This document shows, in pieces, positions 52,452 through 61,417 of a stretch of 64,000 nt of DNA. A program made the translations under genes and the position numbers. How positions within the stretch are numbered: the first letter of the stretch is position 1; every line of letters starts with the position of its first letter. The notes below the pieces were generated by a model, which saw only the letters and a list, made by a program, of their open reading frames with translations, was not told where the DNA came from and ran no database searches. Source of the DNA: SG-bin7 sp964498095 (GTDB lineage Bacteria; Bdellovibrionota; Bdellovibrionia; Bdellovibrionales; SG-bin7); contig CAZCFY010000010.1 in NCBI GenBank assembly GCA_964498095.1, positions 1 to 64,000 of the forward strand, in the 5' to 3' direction.

Positions 52452-53927
52452 CTACTTGAGACGGTAATAAATATCACGTCCCCGTCGCTGGCTCTCGATC
52501 CGCTTATTACCTAGCAAGGCAGAAAGCTTACGCTGTACCGTCCGCAACGGAATCTTTAACGCTACACTGATTTCGCCCGCAGTTTTCAGGGGATGGATTC
52601 TTAGAAAATTGAGCAGTGCGCTTTCAGCGGCAAAGTCAAAATTCTCTGAATAATCGAGTTTAACTTCAACCAAATAGGGTGCGGTAAAAAAAATCCGAAA
52701 GGCTTCGTCCTTGTAGCGAATTTGCAGAGGTATTTTTGATTCTTTAAACCATCTTTGCAAACGCAGAGTCGCAAAGCGCGAACGCTTGCTGGATGTTTGG
52801 GGGTTAAATTTTTCTCCCGGAAATAAGTAGAAGAATAGTGACTCCGAAGAGAAGGGCACATAAAAATCCGAGCACAAAGCCCGGAGCAGCCGGTGCAAAA
52901 CCTGGCCGCGCTTAAGTGAATTTCCTGACTGCAGATCAATGCCTTCGAAGACTTTTAAAACTTTTTTTTCGCCAGCGTTCTTTTCGACGGGGTTCCATAA
53001 ATAATATTCGGGAATTCCGACCGGTGTACCAAAACGCTCTTCAAGACGCTTTCGGTAAGCAGGGAAGGGAGTGCCGAAATACACTTTTAGAAATAGATTC
53101 GTATCCTCGCTAATTACCGAGCGGTAAAAGTCACACTCACGCACCAGAGCCCATCTTCCCTGCTTTACGCAGTTTAGCCGCAACTCTATTATAGCTTTCA
53201 AAGAGTTTTCTTTCTGCGGACTCAAAGCGTATTCACAAACGGTCCGCCAAAACCTAACCATGAGTTCATAGCGCGACTCTCCTCCGCTGATGAGTTTTTC
53301 TGACTTATTTAGAATCGCTATCGCCTCTTTATATTTTTTTTGTGAAATTAACAGCTGCGACCGCAAATCCATCACGTAGGATAGGAGTGCGTATAACTCC
53401 CCGTTTTTTGCATCGGTTTCTAACTCAGAAAGCAAATTTCCGGCACGTTGGGTTTCGTTAATGGCAATGAATGCCTGGGCGAGGTTAGCCCTCCCAACCT
53501 TCCGTTGATAATCATTAATAGCACTAGAACTTAAGTAACTCTCTAAGTGGGGAACAGCCTTTTCGTATTCCCATTTTGAGAAAAGGGCCAATGCGTAATA
53601 GAGATTTGCTTCGGGCGCGGCTTTAAAATCCAATTGCTCATAGAGATTAGCAGCTTCGTTGTAGGCGCCAAGTTGCTGTAGCGTCAGCGCATACTGCGCC
53701 ATTATCTGAGCGGAAGGACTTTCGGGGCCTTCATACATGAGAGGAAATAATAACTTTGCGCTCCAACGAAGCTCGCCGGCGCGAACCATCAGGCCCGAAA
53801 GCCTTACAGCAAGGCGCGCAGGTACACTTTTTAACGGGATGGATTTAATTATCTTTTTCGCGCGCTTGTGATTTCCATCGCGTAATAGCATTTCAATTTC
53901 ATCAAGACTCTCATCACTGGCACGCAT
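52452..53927 (-). CDS. TPR-repeat protein with C-terminal winged helix
   Basis: 491 aa. The first 330 residues are tetratricopeptide-like helical pairs (for example PEANLYYALALFSKWEYEKAVPHLESYL). The C-terminal part (about 430-491) reads TAGEISVALKIPLRTVQRKLSALLGNKRIESQRRGRDIYYRLK, a winged-helix DNA-binding fold. It therefore resembles a regulator that senses a ligand or partner through TPRs. There is no receiver domain. A TACAAT -10 box (53936-53941) lies eight bases before the ATG. It is divergent from the lectin-like gene, a possible target. Confidence 0.75.
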   Translation of the reverse strand: MRASDESLDEIEMLLRDGNHKRAKKIIKSIPLKSVPARLAVRLSGLMVRAGELRWSAKLLFPLMYEGPESPSAQIMAQYALTLQQLGAYNEAANLYEQLDFKAAPEANLYYALALFSKWEYEKAVPHLESYLSSSAINDYQRKVGRANLAQAFIAINETQRAGNLLSELETDAKNGELYALLSYVMDLRSQLLISQKKYKEAIAILNKSEKLISGGESRYELMVRFWRTVCEYALSPQKENSLKAIIELRLNCVKQGRWALVRECDFYRSVISEDTNLFLKVYFGTPFPAYRKRLEERFGTPVGIPEYYLWNPVEKNAGEKKVLKVFEGIDLQSGNSLKRGQVLHRLLRALCSDFYVPFSSESLFFYLFPGEKFNPQTSSKRSRFATLRLQRWFKESKIPLQIRYKDEAFRIFFTAPYLVEVKLDYSENFDFAAESALLNFLRIHPLKTAGEISVALKIPLRTVQRKLSALLGNKRIESQRRGRDIYYRLK

Positions 53928-54009
53928 AGGCCTTTATTGTATCAATTTGGAACGCAGAAAACATTCCCGCTAGACTCAAGGCGGGACGCTAAAATACCGA
54001 TCAGTACTT

Positions 54010-55503
54010 ATGTCCATTTGGCGTTATCCGCTAATTTTACTGGTATTTTTTGTTCTCCTGTCACCTAACCAAAACTGCTCGCAAAATAGCGATGTGGCCT
54101 TTCGCTCATCAAATGATATCAAACTTACAATTAATCAGGAGTCACAAGCCGGAAATGGAGAAGGCTTCTTGGGAAAACCAGAAGAAGGTGATTATACTCG
54201 GACCTATTATGACTTCCGATGTCCAGCTAACAACACCGCCGGCGTTCAGGGCTTACTTAATGTCGACAATCTCAATGTGGAAATCACGCAAGATAATTGC
54301 GTTCTCAAAGATTACAACTTTACTTTTGCCGATAGACTCCTCGCCTTCTCCTACTACAATAAAGACTATCTCGGAATTGGTACCGCTAGCTATGAACGCG
54401 TGGGCTCACCGGCCATAGGGGAGCTGCCAATTGTCGATTCTTGGTGCCGAACAAGTATAAACAATGACGGCTTTGATATAGTTATCAAATCAAATTCGGC
54501 AGACTCTGCGGCGGAGGCAAAAATATATTTTGCAAACAGCGGACAAGTTCGCTTTGTTCCACGCACTTCCGTCGAAAAATCAGTTCTAGGTGCCACAGTG
54601 ACTTATCAATCGCAAAGTATATTTCTAGAAATCCATAAAAGTACGAATTCCAACGAACTTTCCCGGGGCCAAGTTACGGCACTCGTTGATGGTAAAAGTT
54701 TATCGTATAGGGTCGACTGCCGATTGGCCGATCGCGCTCCTATAGAGGAAATGGGCGTAGGTATTACTTCGCTTTACCCGTTTAATTCCCTGATTGCTGA
54801 TTCGCAAGAGGCCGTTTGCGCCCACCAGGGCGTTCTTACTTGCGAAAACTATGAAGACCGTAGCCTCACTAACGCAAATGATTTAACACGCGCCAAATTT
54901 ATGAATAGTGGGTGGGCGATATCTAGTGCTAATTCTTTTGTTGTTTCAAATACCGATGGGTTTGATGGGACTAACGCGCTTGAGTTAAATTATGCTGCTG
55001 ACGTACGCGGGGCCGGTACCAAAGATTTTACCGTTCCCAGTGTCTCGGAATTTTTCGCGCGCATGTACGTTCGTTATTCACCGAACTATCAATTTTCTAG
55101 TTATTCGGAAGTCAGTGCAATCGTTGGGACCAACCATAGTGTTGTATTTGCATTTGACGCCAACCATTCACTTTTTTATCGCTATAACAGCCCTGCACAG
55201 GTGAATGTCACAAAACAATTTAGTACTGGAAGTATGCCAAACCCCGAGAACTGGCATTGCCTGGAGTTCCGTATTACCTCCGGCTCTGGACTAAATGGGG
55301 AAATTGAAGCCTGGATTGACGGCGTAAGCGGGGGTGTTCTAAATACTGACTGGGTAAACCCTGTAAACACTTTCATTATTCGTACTTCCTGGTATTGCCC
55401 AGACGCCGCTGATGATGGCATATGTGACGCTCCCTCGCACCCTGCCCAATCTTGGTGGGTCGACAACATCGTCGTCGGCACCCAACGCATCGGCTGCTTT
55501 TAA
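54010..55503 (+). CDS. secreted lectin/LamG-like protein
   Basis: 497 aa. The N terminus has a hydrophobic segment (LILLVFFVLLSPNQNCSQNSD); a Cys follows at a lipobox-like position but without a good LxxC, so lipidation is doubtful. Residues 25-260 are a beta-rich domain of unknown family. From about 270 the C-terminal half resembles concanavalin-like (LamG/polysaccharide-lyase-type) jelly rolls: SEFFARMYVRYSP, NWHCLEFRITSGSGLNGEIEAWIDG and SWWVDNIVVG. It probably binds or processes a glycan outside the cell. It is followed by the 25-bp palindrome. Confidence 0.7.
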   Translation: MSIWRYPLILLVFFVLLSPNQNCSQNSDVAFRSSNDIKLTINQESQAGNGEGFLGKPEEGDYTRTYYDFRCPANNTAGVQGLLNVDNLNVEITQDNCVLKDYNFTFADRLLAFSYYNKDYLGIGTASYERVGSPAIGELPIVDSWCRTSINNDGFDIVIKSNSADSAAEAKIYFANSGQVRFVPRTSVEKSVLGATVTYQSQSIFLEIHKSTNSNELSRGQVTALVDGKSLSYRVDCRLADRAPIEEMGVGITSLYPFNSLIADSQEAVCAHQGVLTCENYEDRSLTNANDLTRAKFMNSGWAISSANSFVVSNTDGFDGTNALELNYAADVRGAGTKDFTVPSVSEFFARMYVRYSPNYQFSSYSEVSAIVGTNHSVVFAFDANHSLFYRYNSPAQVNVTKQFSTGSMPNPENWHCLEFRITSGSGLNGEIEAWIDGVSGGVLNTDWVNPVNTFIIRTSWYCPDAADDGICDAPSHPAQSWWVDNIVVGTQRIGCF

Positions 55504-55504
55504 A

Positions 55505-55559
55505 AGGTAACAGTTCCCTTTCCTCGATGTGATGCATCGAGGAAAGGGAACTGTTACCT
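55505..55559. repeat. 25-bp palindromic repeat element
   Basis: Left arm 55505-55529 and right arm 55535-55559 are perfectly complementary over 25 bp with a 5-base loop. The element lies between two convergent genes and touches the stop codon of the Tat protein gene. An exact copy of one arm recurs at 61419-61443, so this is a dispersed repeat rather than just a local terminator. Confidence 0.9.
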
Positions 55560-56991
55560 AACCTACACAAAGGAACTCGTTGAATTGGTCTTTAGCGAAT
55601 GGGGCTTGGGCGGCAAAGATTTTGTCCCAGGTACTTAATTTGCCCGCGAATTGAAGGTAATTTAAAAACACTCCGGCGGCGACAGCCGAAACGGCGCGCG
55701 CATATTTGAAATTTGTATCTACCTCTTGCGAAGAATTATTAAACCAACCAATTTGATTCATGCGCATTTGTGGGCGGCCCGCGGGGTCAAACAAAATAAT
55801 AATGAGCATGCCTTGTGTTCCGCGGTCGCCAGAGTAAATAGCGTCTCCGGCATCGTTTCCACCGCCCATGCTGCCGTCCGTAGTTATATATAAAAATAAC
55901 TTGCGATTTAAAGCTTCAGCAGTATTGACAATTTTGGCGGCCATCACACCGGCCTCGTTATCTTTTCCGTTCATAAAGCTGCGCGGTAAACTCGCGTGAC
56001 CATCGTATTCACCTAAATCTAAATTGGCCGCTCCAGCGATGCCATTAATCGCATTGTAAGCAAGCGTTGCCGAGACGGCGTCCTGGCTATTGTCTTCTTT
56101 ACCGTTAAGCTGCCAGATATTGTTAATTGTCGCGTTCATGCGCGGATTGATATCAGCTGGGCTAATGCTCTGAAGAACTTCTTGGTTTTTAAGCCCCGCA
56201 CACTCTAATAAATCCGCCATGACTTTGCCACCCGACATTTTTTCAAAACGCGCCCGTTGGGCGGCATTTAAGTTTCCGATTGTCTTTAATAGCGCGCGCT
56301 TTTGATTCTCATTGATGTTTGGCAAGAAGCTTTGCGGTAATACTATGCCGGCTTGATTGAGATTTCCCAGCACTAGCGGATTTGGCGGAGTTATACTTGA
56401 CGACCTATTATTAGTCCCCGACGGCCAACGCGGATTGCGGCCGATGTTTGGAAGCGCCCGGCCGACAAGTCCAGCCGCCGTTACCATTCCAGAGATATCC
56501 ATTTCATTATCGCCAGAATCGTCAAACGACATCACACAGGCGTTTGCTAGAGAGATTTTTGTTTTTGCCGACGCTGTTAAAGTTGCATTAAACCCCGCTA
56601 AAAAATCGCTGCGCGTACTCCATGTTACTCCATATTGATTAGTCGTTCCCGGAGTGCGGCCGGCACCGATTTCTTTGTAACTAGAAAGTAGACTCGTTTT
56701 ATCTTGCAGTTTGGGAAGTAAATTTGACGCTAACGAAGCGCCGCCACTTAAATTCAAACCTACATAAGCCGGCATAATTTCCGTAGGCGAAGGGGGACAA
56801 ACAACCGCCTCTGCCTTGGTTATGTTTAGGATTTGCATGGCCAAACTTGGAATGGCCACCGAAGCTGACATTTTTATGACTCCGGCCGCTAAAAACTCCC
56901 GGCGGGTCATTGGCATCTTGTGACCACCACGGTCGACATAGGTTTTTAGTTTTTCGAGAGCTAGTTCTTTTTTCTTTCTATCGTCTATCAT
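55558..56991 (-). CDS. Tat-exported hypothetical protein (DUF1501-like)
   Basis: 477 aa. The N-terminal MTRREFLAAGVIKMSASVAIPSLA, preceded by about 25 polar residues, is a twin-arginine signal (RR at about 30). The C-terminal third has LFLYITTDGSMGGGND and GDRGTQGMLIIILFDPAGRP, recalling the DUF1501/alkaline-phosphatase-like folds of Tat proteins paired with cytochromes in other phyla. The resemblance is partial. It is the third gene of a minus-strand set with the CxxCH lipoprotein and a small lipoprotein; the stop touches the palindrome. Confidence 0.75.
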   Translation of the reverse strand: MIDDRKKKELALEKLKTYVDRGGHKMPMTRREFLAAGVIKMSASVAIPSLAMQILNITKAEAVVCPPSPTEIMPAYVGLNLSGGASLASNLLPKLQDKTSLLSSYKEIGAGRTPGTTNQYGVTWSTRSDFLAGFNATLTASAKTKISLANACVMSFDDSGDNEMDISGMVTAAGLVGRALPNIGRNPRWPSGTNNRSSSITPPNPLVLGNLNQAGIVLPQSFLPNINENQKRALLKTIGNLNAAQRARFEKMSGGKVMADLLECAGLKNQEVLQSISPADINPRMNATINNIWQLNGKEDNSQDAVSATLAYNAINGIAGAANLDLGEYDGHASLPRSFMNGKDNEAGVMAAKIVNTAEALNRKLFLYITTDGSMGGGNDAGDAIYSGDRGTQGMLIIILFDPAGRPQMRMNQIGWFNNSSQEVDTNFKYARAVSAVAAGVFLNYLQFAGKLSTWDKIFAAQAPFAKDQFNEFLCVG

Positions 56992-57000
56992 ACCAATCCC

Positions 57001-57648
57001 CTACATTAATAAGCCGTTGAGAACATTAAGCGCTAATGTGCAAGATGATACCGCAATATTTCGCGTACTCTGAGTTCCAGTGGAAGTTGAAGCGTTTAAT
57101 ATGTCTAAAATTCCCTGCGCGAAGATATCGATTTCTTCATTGCTAACTGTTGTGCCCCAAAAGCGGTTTGCAAGAGCGCTGGCAAAACTTCGAATCACGG
57201 TTGGATTAAATTGTTCTGGGCCCGCGAGAGGATTGATACTGCCATAAACGCAGCGCTGATTGGCCGCCATACTTTGCTCGCGCGAAAAAGCCTCATCGCA
57301 GTAAAGTGAAGAAATTCTTATATTCACCGCTTGAACCGTTTGTGACATGGAATTTGCTGAGCCTGTTTGGGAATAAACATTTCGCATCAAGGCACTTGCG
57401 TTCAAAATTGTCCCCGGGGGGGTTGTCACGCAAGTTAGATTTTTTAAAGATGTGTCGATCTGGGTGAAATTTGGAATCGCCGCTGTTAAAGCGCCGTGAA
57501 CTGGCGTTATTGGCTCATTGCCGTAAGGAGATGATGCGGACGAGGACTCGGTAACGTCAAAGATGCCATTTAGCCCCTTCCAGCCGCCGCAGTTAGAAAA
57601 AGGAGCAACTACTAAAAGTAATAAAAAGAGTACGACCTTCTTATTCAT
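57001..57648 (-). CDS. small lipoprotein of the cytochrome/Tat set
   Basis: 215 aa from ATG 57648, which follows GGGGAA and overlaps the preceding stop as TAATG. The signal ends in lipobox-like FSNC (Cys about 20). The mature part is helical with Cys in LTCVTT, LYCDEAF and SSCTLAL, which may form disulphides. The motif NRFWGTTVSNEEIDIFAQGI resembles a segment of DUF1592-type proteins, but this is only a suggestion. Confidence 0.65.
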   Translation of the reverse strand: MNKKVVLFLLLLVVAPFSNCGGWKGLNGIFDVTESSSASSPYGNEPITPVHGALTAAIPNFTQIDTSLKNLTCVTTPPGTILNASALMRNVYSQTGSANSMSQTVQAVNIRISSLYCDEAFSREQSMAANQRCVYGSINPLAGPEQFNPTVIRSFASALANRFWGTTVSNEEIDIFAQGILDILNASTSTGTQSTRNIAVSSCTLALNVLNGLLM

Positions 57649-59102
57649 TAGTTCCCCAAACACTCGCGCTGAATAGTTATGCGCGAAAATAAATTTCTCA
57701 AATTAAAGCCGTCTTTTTTAAATTCTCCGGCGGCCCAATTAATCATATCAATATCTTCGGCGCCCGGATCGCGTTTACAAACTTCTTGGAAAACTCTTTG
57801 TGCCATACATTTTGGAAAGCGCTCAGAGGAGGCAATCATGCGCGCGAAAGAATTAAGGCCATTTCCAGACATTGGCCCGTTCCACCCAAAATATTCGGCG
57901 TTTCTCGGCGATGTCGCAAAGTTTTGCCAGGAGTCATCACGCACGCGATACTGTACATTAGCTTGAGCGCTGCGGTTCATTTTATAGTGAACACCCGGGT
58001 AGTTTTGCATTTCCCAAAAAGAAAGTCCTGGGGGGTTTCCACCTTCGGCGGTTGAACTAATCCGATTTGTAGCTTGTAGAGCAACTAATGGAAAACTACT
58101 ATTGGCGTTAAAATCAACTTTGGCGAATGCGCCCCGGAGGGCATCCATACCGGAATGGCAGGCACGGCAAGTTGTTTGGTAGATATTTGGATCTCCGGCC
58201 GGCGCGCGTGAAACATCGGCTCCGACTCTCTCGTCACTATTTGCAGCATCCGCCCAAACCCCGATCGGCGAGCACAGAAATTCGCGAAAGGCAAAGGCCA
58301 CGGGGCGGCGGTTAGTACCGTTTAATGCCATCTCAGACATAAAACCGCGGGAAAGTAATAGCGAAGAGGCATATGCTGGCGGAACGGCACGCGTAAGATC
58401 TTGTGACATTGAATCTTGGCCGTTAAATCCGGAATTAATATAATTACCTACCAGCATCGGCTCTTGGCGGACGAGATGATTCAGATTGAAATTTCCGTTT
58501 TGGTAGCGCACGTAGTGAGAATTATTTATAATGTGATCAAAATAAAAACGGTCCCGTTCGGCGGGATCGGTTACTCCGGCCAAATTAAAGTCACGTACAT
58601 AGCGGTAATTTCCTGTGAGTAAGGTGCTCGCGTCACATTCTGTCCCGGAACGTAAACCTTCGCGGGCACAGCCAATAAAAGTTGCGATAAAGTCGTTTAA
58701 CGGGGTGTTCGGAGTTTCCGATGTGTTCATCATTTTCGCGGCCATTCGAAATAAAGTGATGCGGTAAAAATCGTCTTGCGCGGTCGCAAGTTTTGCCGCA
58801 TCAAAAACACGATTCGAGGTAATTAATTGCTTAATCTGGTCAAGTACTGGATCTGTCGGGCTAGGAGCGGCACCTACCAGGCGCTTATAAATTAAAATTG
58901 ACTTATCACCGGCGTCGGCCGTCGTGGTTTCACCGAGTTTTAGACGGGACGGCGTAGTAAGCATAAGCTGGGTGTTTTGATTTATATTGGTCTGTGAATC
59001 TTCTTGATGAAATTTGGTAATATCTACTTTTACTGGCGTCTCGCCATCTTTTTTACAGGCGGTCCCTAAAAGCAGCAAAGCCAGTACCCAAATTCGTCGC
59101 AT
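57648..59102 (-). CDS. lipoprotein with CxxCH haem-binding motif
   Basis: 484 aa from the ATG at 59102, just after a GGGGGGA site. The signal has lipobox LGTAC (Cys about 16). The protein is mostly helical and carries one CRACH haem c site (312-316) in TTCRACHSGMDALRG. The surroundings, FREFLCSPIGVW before and the helical KVDFN... region after, recall the DUF1588-type cytochrome proteins that accompany Tat-exported DUF1552/DUF1501 partners. Here the partner is the Tat protein two genes downstream. It would be an outer-membrane-anchored electron-carrier-like protein of unknown substrate. Confidence 0.75.
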   Translation of the reverse strand: MRRIWVLALLLLGTACKKDGETPVKVDITKFHQEDSQTNINQNTQLMLTTPSRLKLGETTTADAGDKSILIYKRLVGAAPSPTDPVLDQIKQLITSNRVFDAAKLATAQDDFYRITLFRMAAKMMNTSETPNTPLNDFIATFIGCAREGLRSGTECDASTLLTGNYRYVRDFNLAGVTDPAERDRFYFDHIINNSHYVRYQNGNFNLNHLVRQEPMLVGNYINSGFNGQDSMSQDLTRAVPPAYASSLLLSRGFMSEMALNGTNRRPVAFAFREFLCSPIGVWADAANSDERVGADVSRAPAGDPNIYQTTCRACHSGMDALRGAFAKVDFNANSSFPLVALQATNRISSTAEGGNPPGLSFWEMQNYPGVHYKMNRSAQANVQYRVRDDSWQNFATSPRNAEYFGWNGPMSGNGLNSFARMIASSERFPKCMAQRVFQEVCKRDPGAEDIDMINWAAGEFKKDGFNLRNLFSRITIQRECLGN

Positions 59103-59262
59103 GCTCCCCCCCATACCTTATTCTACGCCTTTAGCCCAAAAAAAAAACGCTTTCATTTGGCAGGCATACGTCTCATTCCGAGACAAACTTTTCGAAAATA
59201 ATACTTAAGTCCTGTTTTGCGACCACCGAAAAGTCCAGTAAGTAAATTCTTGGGGAGGACGT

Positions 59263-59559
59263 ATGTACAGCCAAGAGCAAATAAACAGTCTCTATGAATT
59301 CCTACTCCATACGGGAGAGGGAAACCTCAAAAAGATGCTAGTTGACCGCCATCTCACAGAGGGACACTTGCGGTTTTTACTAAAGGTAGTTAAAACTTGT
59401 AATTGCCAAAACTTTTCTGACCATATGGTTAACAATACGTTTCCCACCATGAAATTTAATGCGTTGGAAATGAGTATGCGCGAAAAATTTTGGTTAACTT
59501 GCTGTAATACGTTTGAGGCCCGCGGGTTACTCAATCGCGAACAAAAAATAGCCGCCTAA
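59263..59559 (+). CDS. small Cys-containing protein
   Basis: 98 aa, starting with ATG after a strong GGGGAGGA site. It is helical, with four Cys (TCNC and TCC) that could bind a metal or form a disulphide; no signal peptide. I do not recognise a family. It is a single gene between the minus-strand CxxCH lipoprotein gene and the minus-strand coiled-coil lipoprotein gene. Confidence 0.6.
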   Translation: MYSQEQINSLYEFLLHTGEGNLKKMLVDRHLTEGHLRFLLKVVKTCNCQNFSDHMVNNTFPTMKFNALEMSMREKFWLTCCNTFEARGLLNREQKIAA

Positions 59560-59617
59560 GGCGCTACCACCGCAAAAGGTAAGCCGTACTTTTTCCGCAA
59601 ATATACGCGACTTGCCG

Positions 59618-60310
59618 TTACTTATCGGTGGATTCTAATCGTTCCAATGAAGGAGCCGTCTCAGTTTGAGATGGCTTTTTTATTTTGGCCTCTTCTAAGG
59701 CCTTTTTTTCCCTAAACTCTTTGTCGTAAGCTTTGTAATGTTCTTCAAATTCAGCGCGCTTCTCGGCTACCAAGGCAGAAAAGTCCTTGTCTTTAGAGCG
59801 CATCTCTTCTTCGAAAGCCTGACGGCGCTCGCGCGAATCCGAATAATACTTTTGTTGGCGGCTGGAATGATCTTGGGAAAAGTTACGGCGCTCCTCGCTA
59901 CTGGGTTTCTGACGGTAAAACCGGTCACTCACTTCCTTCTGCTCTTTAGAGAACTTCTCGCGCTCTTCGCGTTCGCGGCGCGAAAACTCTTCGCGGGCGC
60001 GGCGCTGGCCCTTATTAAACTCCTCGCGCTTTTTGCGCATGACCGTATTAAATTTTTCGCGAATCTCGATTGGCTTTTTATCTTTGGCATTCATGATCTG
60101 GAGTATTAAAGCCAGCTCATCGTTTTCTTTGCGCTTTTCTTCCGGGACTTCTTTGCGGAGATCTTCGAGACTCGAGCGGTCGGCCTGCAGACTTACTTCC
60201 TCTTCACCCTTTGGCAGTTTGGAAGAAGAGCCACAAGACGTCAAACCAGCTAGGAAAAAACTTCCTAGGACCGACGTCAGTAAAAGACATGACTTTAGAT
60301 CAAACTTCAT
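59618..60310 (-). CDS. highly charged coiled-coil lipoprotein
   Basis: 230 aa with a lipobox (LAGLTSC, Cys about 26). Residues 50-200 are dominated by Arg, Glu, Lys and Phe (for example REEFSRREREEREKFSKEQK), forming long helices likely to extend from the membrane. No catalytic motif. The periodic placement of Phe (EKFSKEQ, DRFYRQ, REEFNKG, REEFSRR) is unusual. Function unknown. Confidence 0.65.
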   Translation of the reverse strand: MKFDLKSCLLLTSVLGSFFLAGLTSCGSSSKLPKGEEEVSLQADRSSLEDLRKEVPEEKRKENDELALILQIMNAKDKKPIEIREKFNTVMRKKREEFNKGQRRAREEFSRREREEREKFSKEQKEVSDRFYRQKPSSEERRNFSQDHSSRQQKYYSDSRERRQAFEEEMRSKDKDFSALVAEKRAEFEEHYKAYDKEFREKKALEEAKIKKPSQTETAPSLERLESTDK

Positions 60311-60366
60311 ACGCTCATGGTAGAAGCCCTTTTGAAAAAAGACAAGTACCTATAAACTATATAAGT

Positions 60367-61026
60367 ATGTGGATACACAAACTTCCCCCAAAAAGGGAAG
60401 CCCAGCAATTTCACCAGCGTCGTTCGCTCTATATGAGACGGCAATTCCAGCTCCGCTATATTTTCTATATGGCGGGCTCGCTGATTATCACCTTGCTCAT
60501 GGCCGGAGCGCCGGTTTACTTCTTTATAAATCAAAATTATAAACTTTTTCGTGAACTCGCTCACGAAAAGGCTCCCGAGATTTTAAACTCCTTAGAAAAC
60601 GAACGGGTTTGGTTACTAAGAATTGTCACGGTAACGCTCTTGTTTTCCACAATTTTTTTCACATATTTCGGACTAAAACTTACCTCACGCATAGTGGGGC
60701 CACTTCTGGTTTTACAAAACCACATACAGCGACTGATCATGGGAGATTTTACGACCGCGCAAATCCGCGTGCGCGAAAACGATGAATTTCAAGATCTTAT
60801 TGCCGCTTACAATTATTTTTACTTATCCTTGCGCCAGAAAACGATAAATGACCTGGAAAAACTAAGAAAAGTTGAGCCACCCTACAAGGACCGCGTGGCT
60901 CACGCCTACTGGATGGAGCTAATTAATGAACGCCGCTATCAATTAAATACTTCCGGAAACACGCAGCCCTCTACTTTGAGCGGCGTAAACGAGCTGCGAT
61001 CTCCCGATTCACGTCACGCTTCTTAA
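60367..61026 (+). CDS. membrane protein with HAMP domain only
   Basis: 219 aa from ATG 60367. The open frame extends upstream to 60211, but that part is antisense to the lipoprotein gene. TM1 (about 31-53), a short periplasmic loop, TM2 (about 80-101), and a HAMP domain (GPLLVLQNHIQRLIMGDFTTAQIRVRENDEFQDLIAAYNYF) are followed by 60 polar residues with no kinase, methyl-accepting or cyclase domain. Such a protein could pass signals to a partner. A TATAAA/TATATA segment directly upstream suggests a near-leaderless transcript. It overlaps smpB by 56 bp on the opposite strand. Confidence 0.75.
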   Translation: MWIHKLPPKREAQQFHQRRSLYMRRQFQLRYIFYMAGSLIITLLMAGAPVYFFINQNYKLFRELAHEKAPEILNSLENERVWLLRIVTVTLLFSTIFFTYFGLKLTSRIVGPLLVLQNHIQRLIMGDFTTAQIRVRENDEFQDLIAAYNYFYLSLRQKTINDLEKLRKVEPPYKDRVAHAYWMELINERRYQLNTSGNTQPSTLSGVNELRSPDSRHAS

Positions 61027-61417
61027 TATCTTCGCGTTTGTCATCTTTCTTTTTGCCGCGGGCGATGGCGATTTCCACCTTTACCAGACCATCCTTAAAA
61101 TACATCTTCGTCGGCACGCAAGTCAGCCCACCCTGCTCGATCTTTCCACGGATCTTTTCCAGTTCTTCCCGATGAAGTAAAAGTTTACGCTTTCTCTCGG
61201 GCTCATGATTGTTGTAACTGCTGGATTTGTATTCGGCGATATGTGCCTTCATCAAAAAGGCCTCGTCACCTGCAAACGCCACATACGAGTCCTTTAACTG
61301 CACCTGATTGTTGCGTGCGGATTTTACTTCGCTCCCCATTAAAACAATACCCGCCTCAAAGGTTTCAACAAATGAGTAATCAAACCGCGCTTTCTTGTTT
61401 TCGGTTATGATTTTCAT
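60971..61417 (-). CDS. smpB: SsrA-binding protein SmpB
   Basis: 148 aa from the ATG at 61417, which overlaps the rsmA stop as ATGA. SmpB binds tmRNA and is needed for trans-translation. ITENKKARFDYSFVETFEAGIVLMGSEVKSAR, DSYVAF and the C-terminal KKKDDKREDIKKRDVNREIAARLRRSK are diagnostic. An upstream ATG would add residues encoded in rsmA. The ribosome site lies in the repeat-derived end of rsmA. The last 56 bp overlap the HAMP protein gene. Confidence 0.96.
   Translation of the reverse strand: MKIITENKKARFDYSFVETFEAGIVLMGSEVKSARNNQVQLKDSYVAFAGDEAFLMKAHIAEYKSSSYNNHEPERKRKLLLHREELEKIRGKIEQGGLTCVPTKMYFKDGLVKVEIAIARGKKKDDKREDIKKRDVNREIAARLRRSK

Noticed and set aside
55505..55559. Palindrome as just a transcription terminator
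   Set aside because: It may terminate both convergent genes, but the exact arm in rsmA and absence of a T run point to a repeat element.
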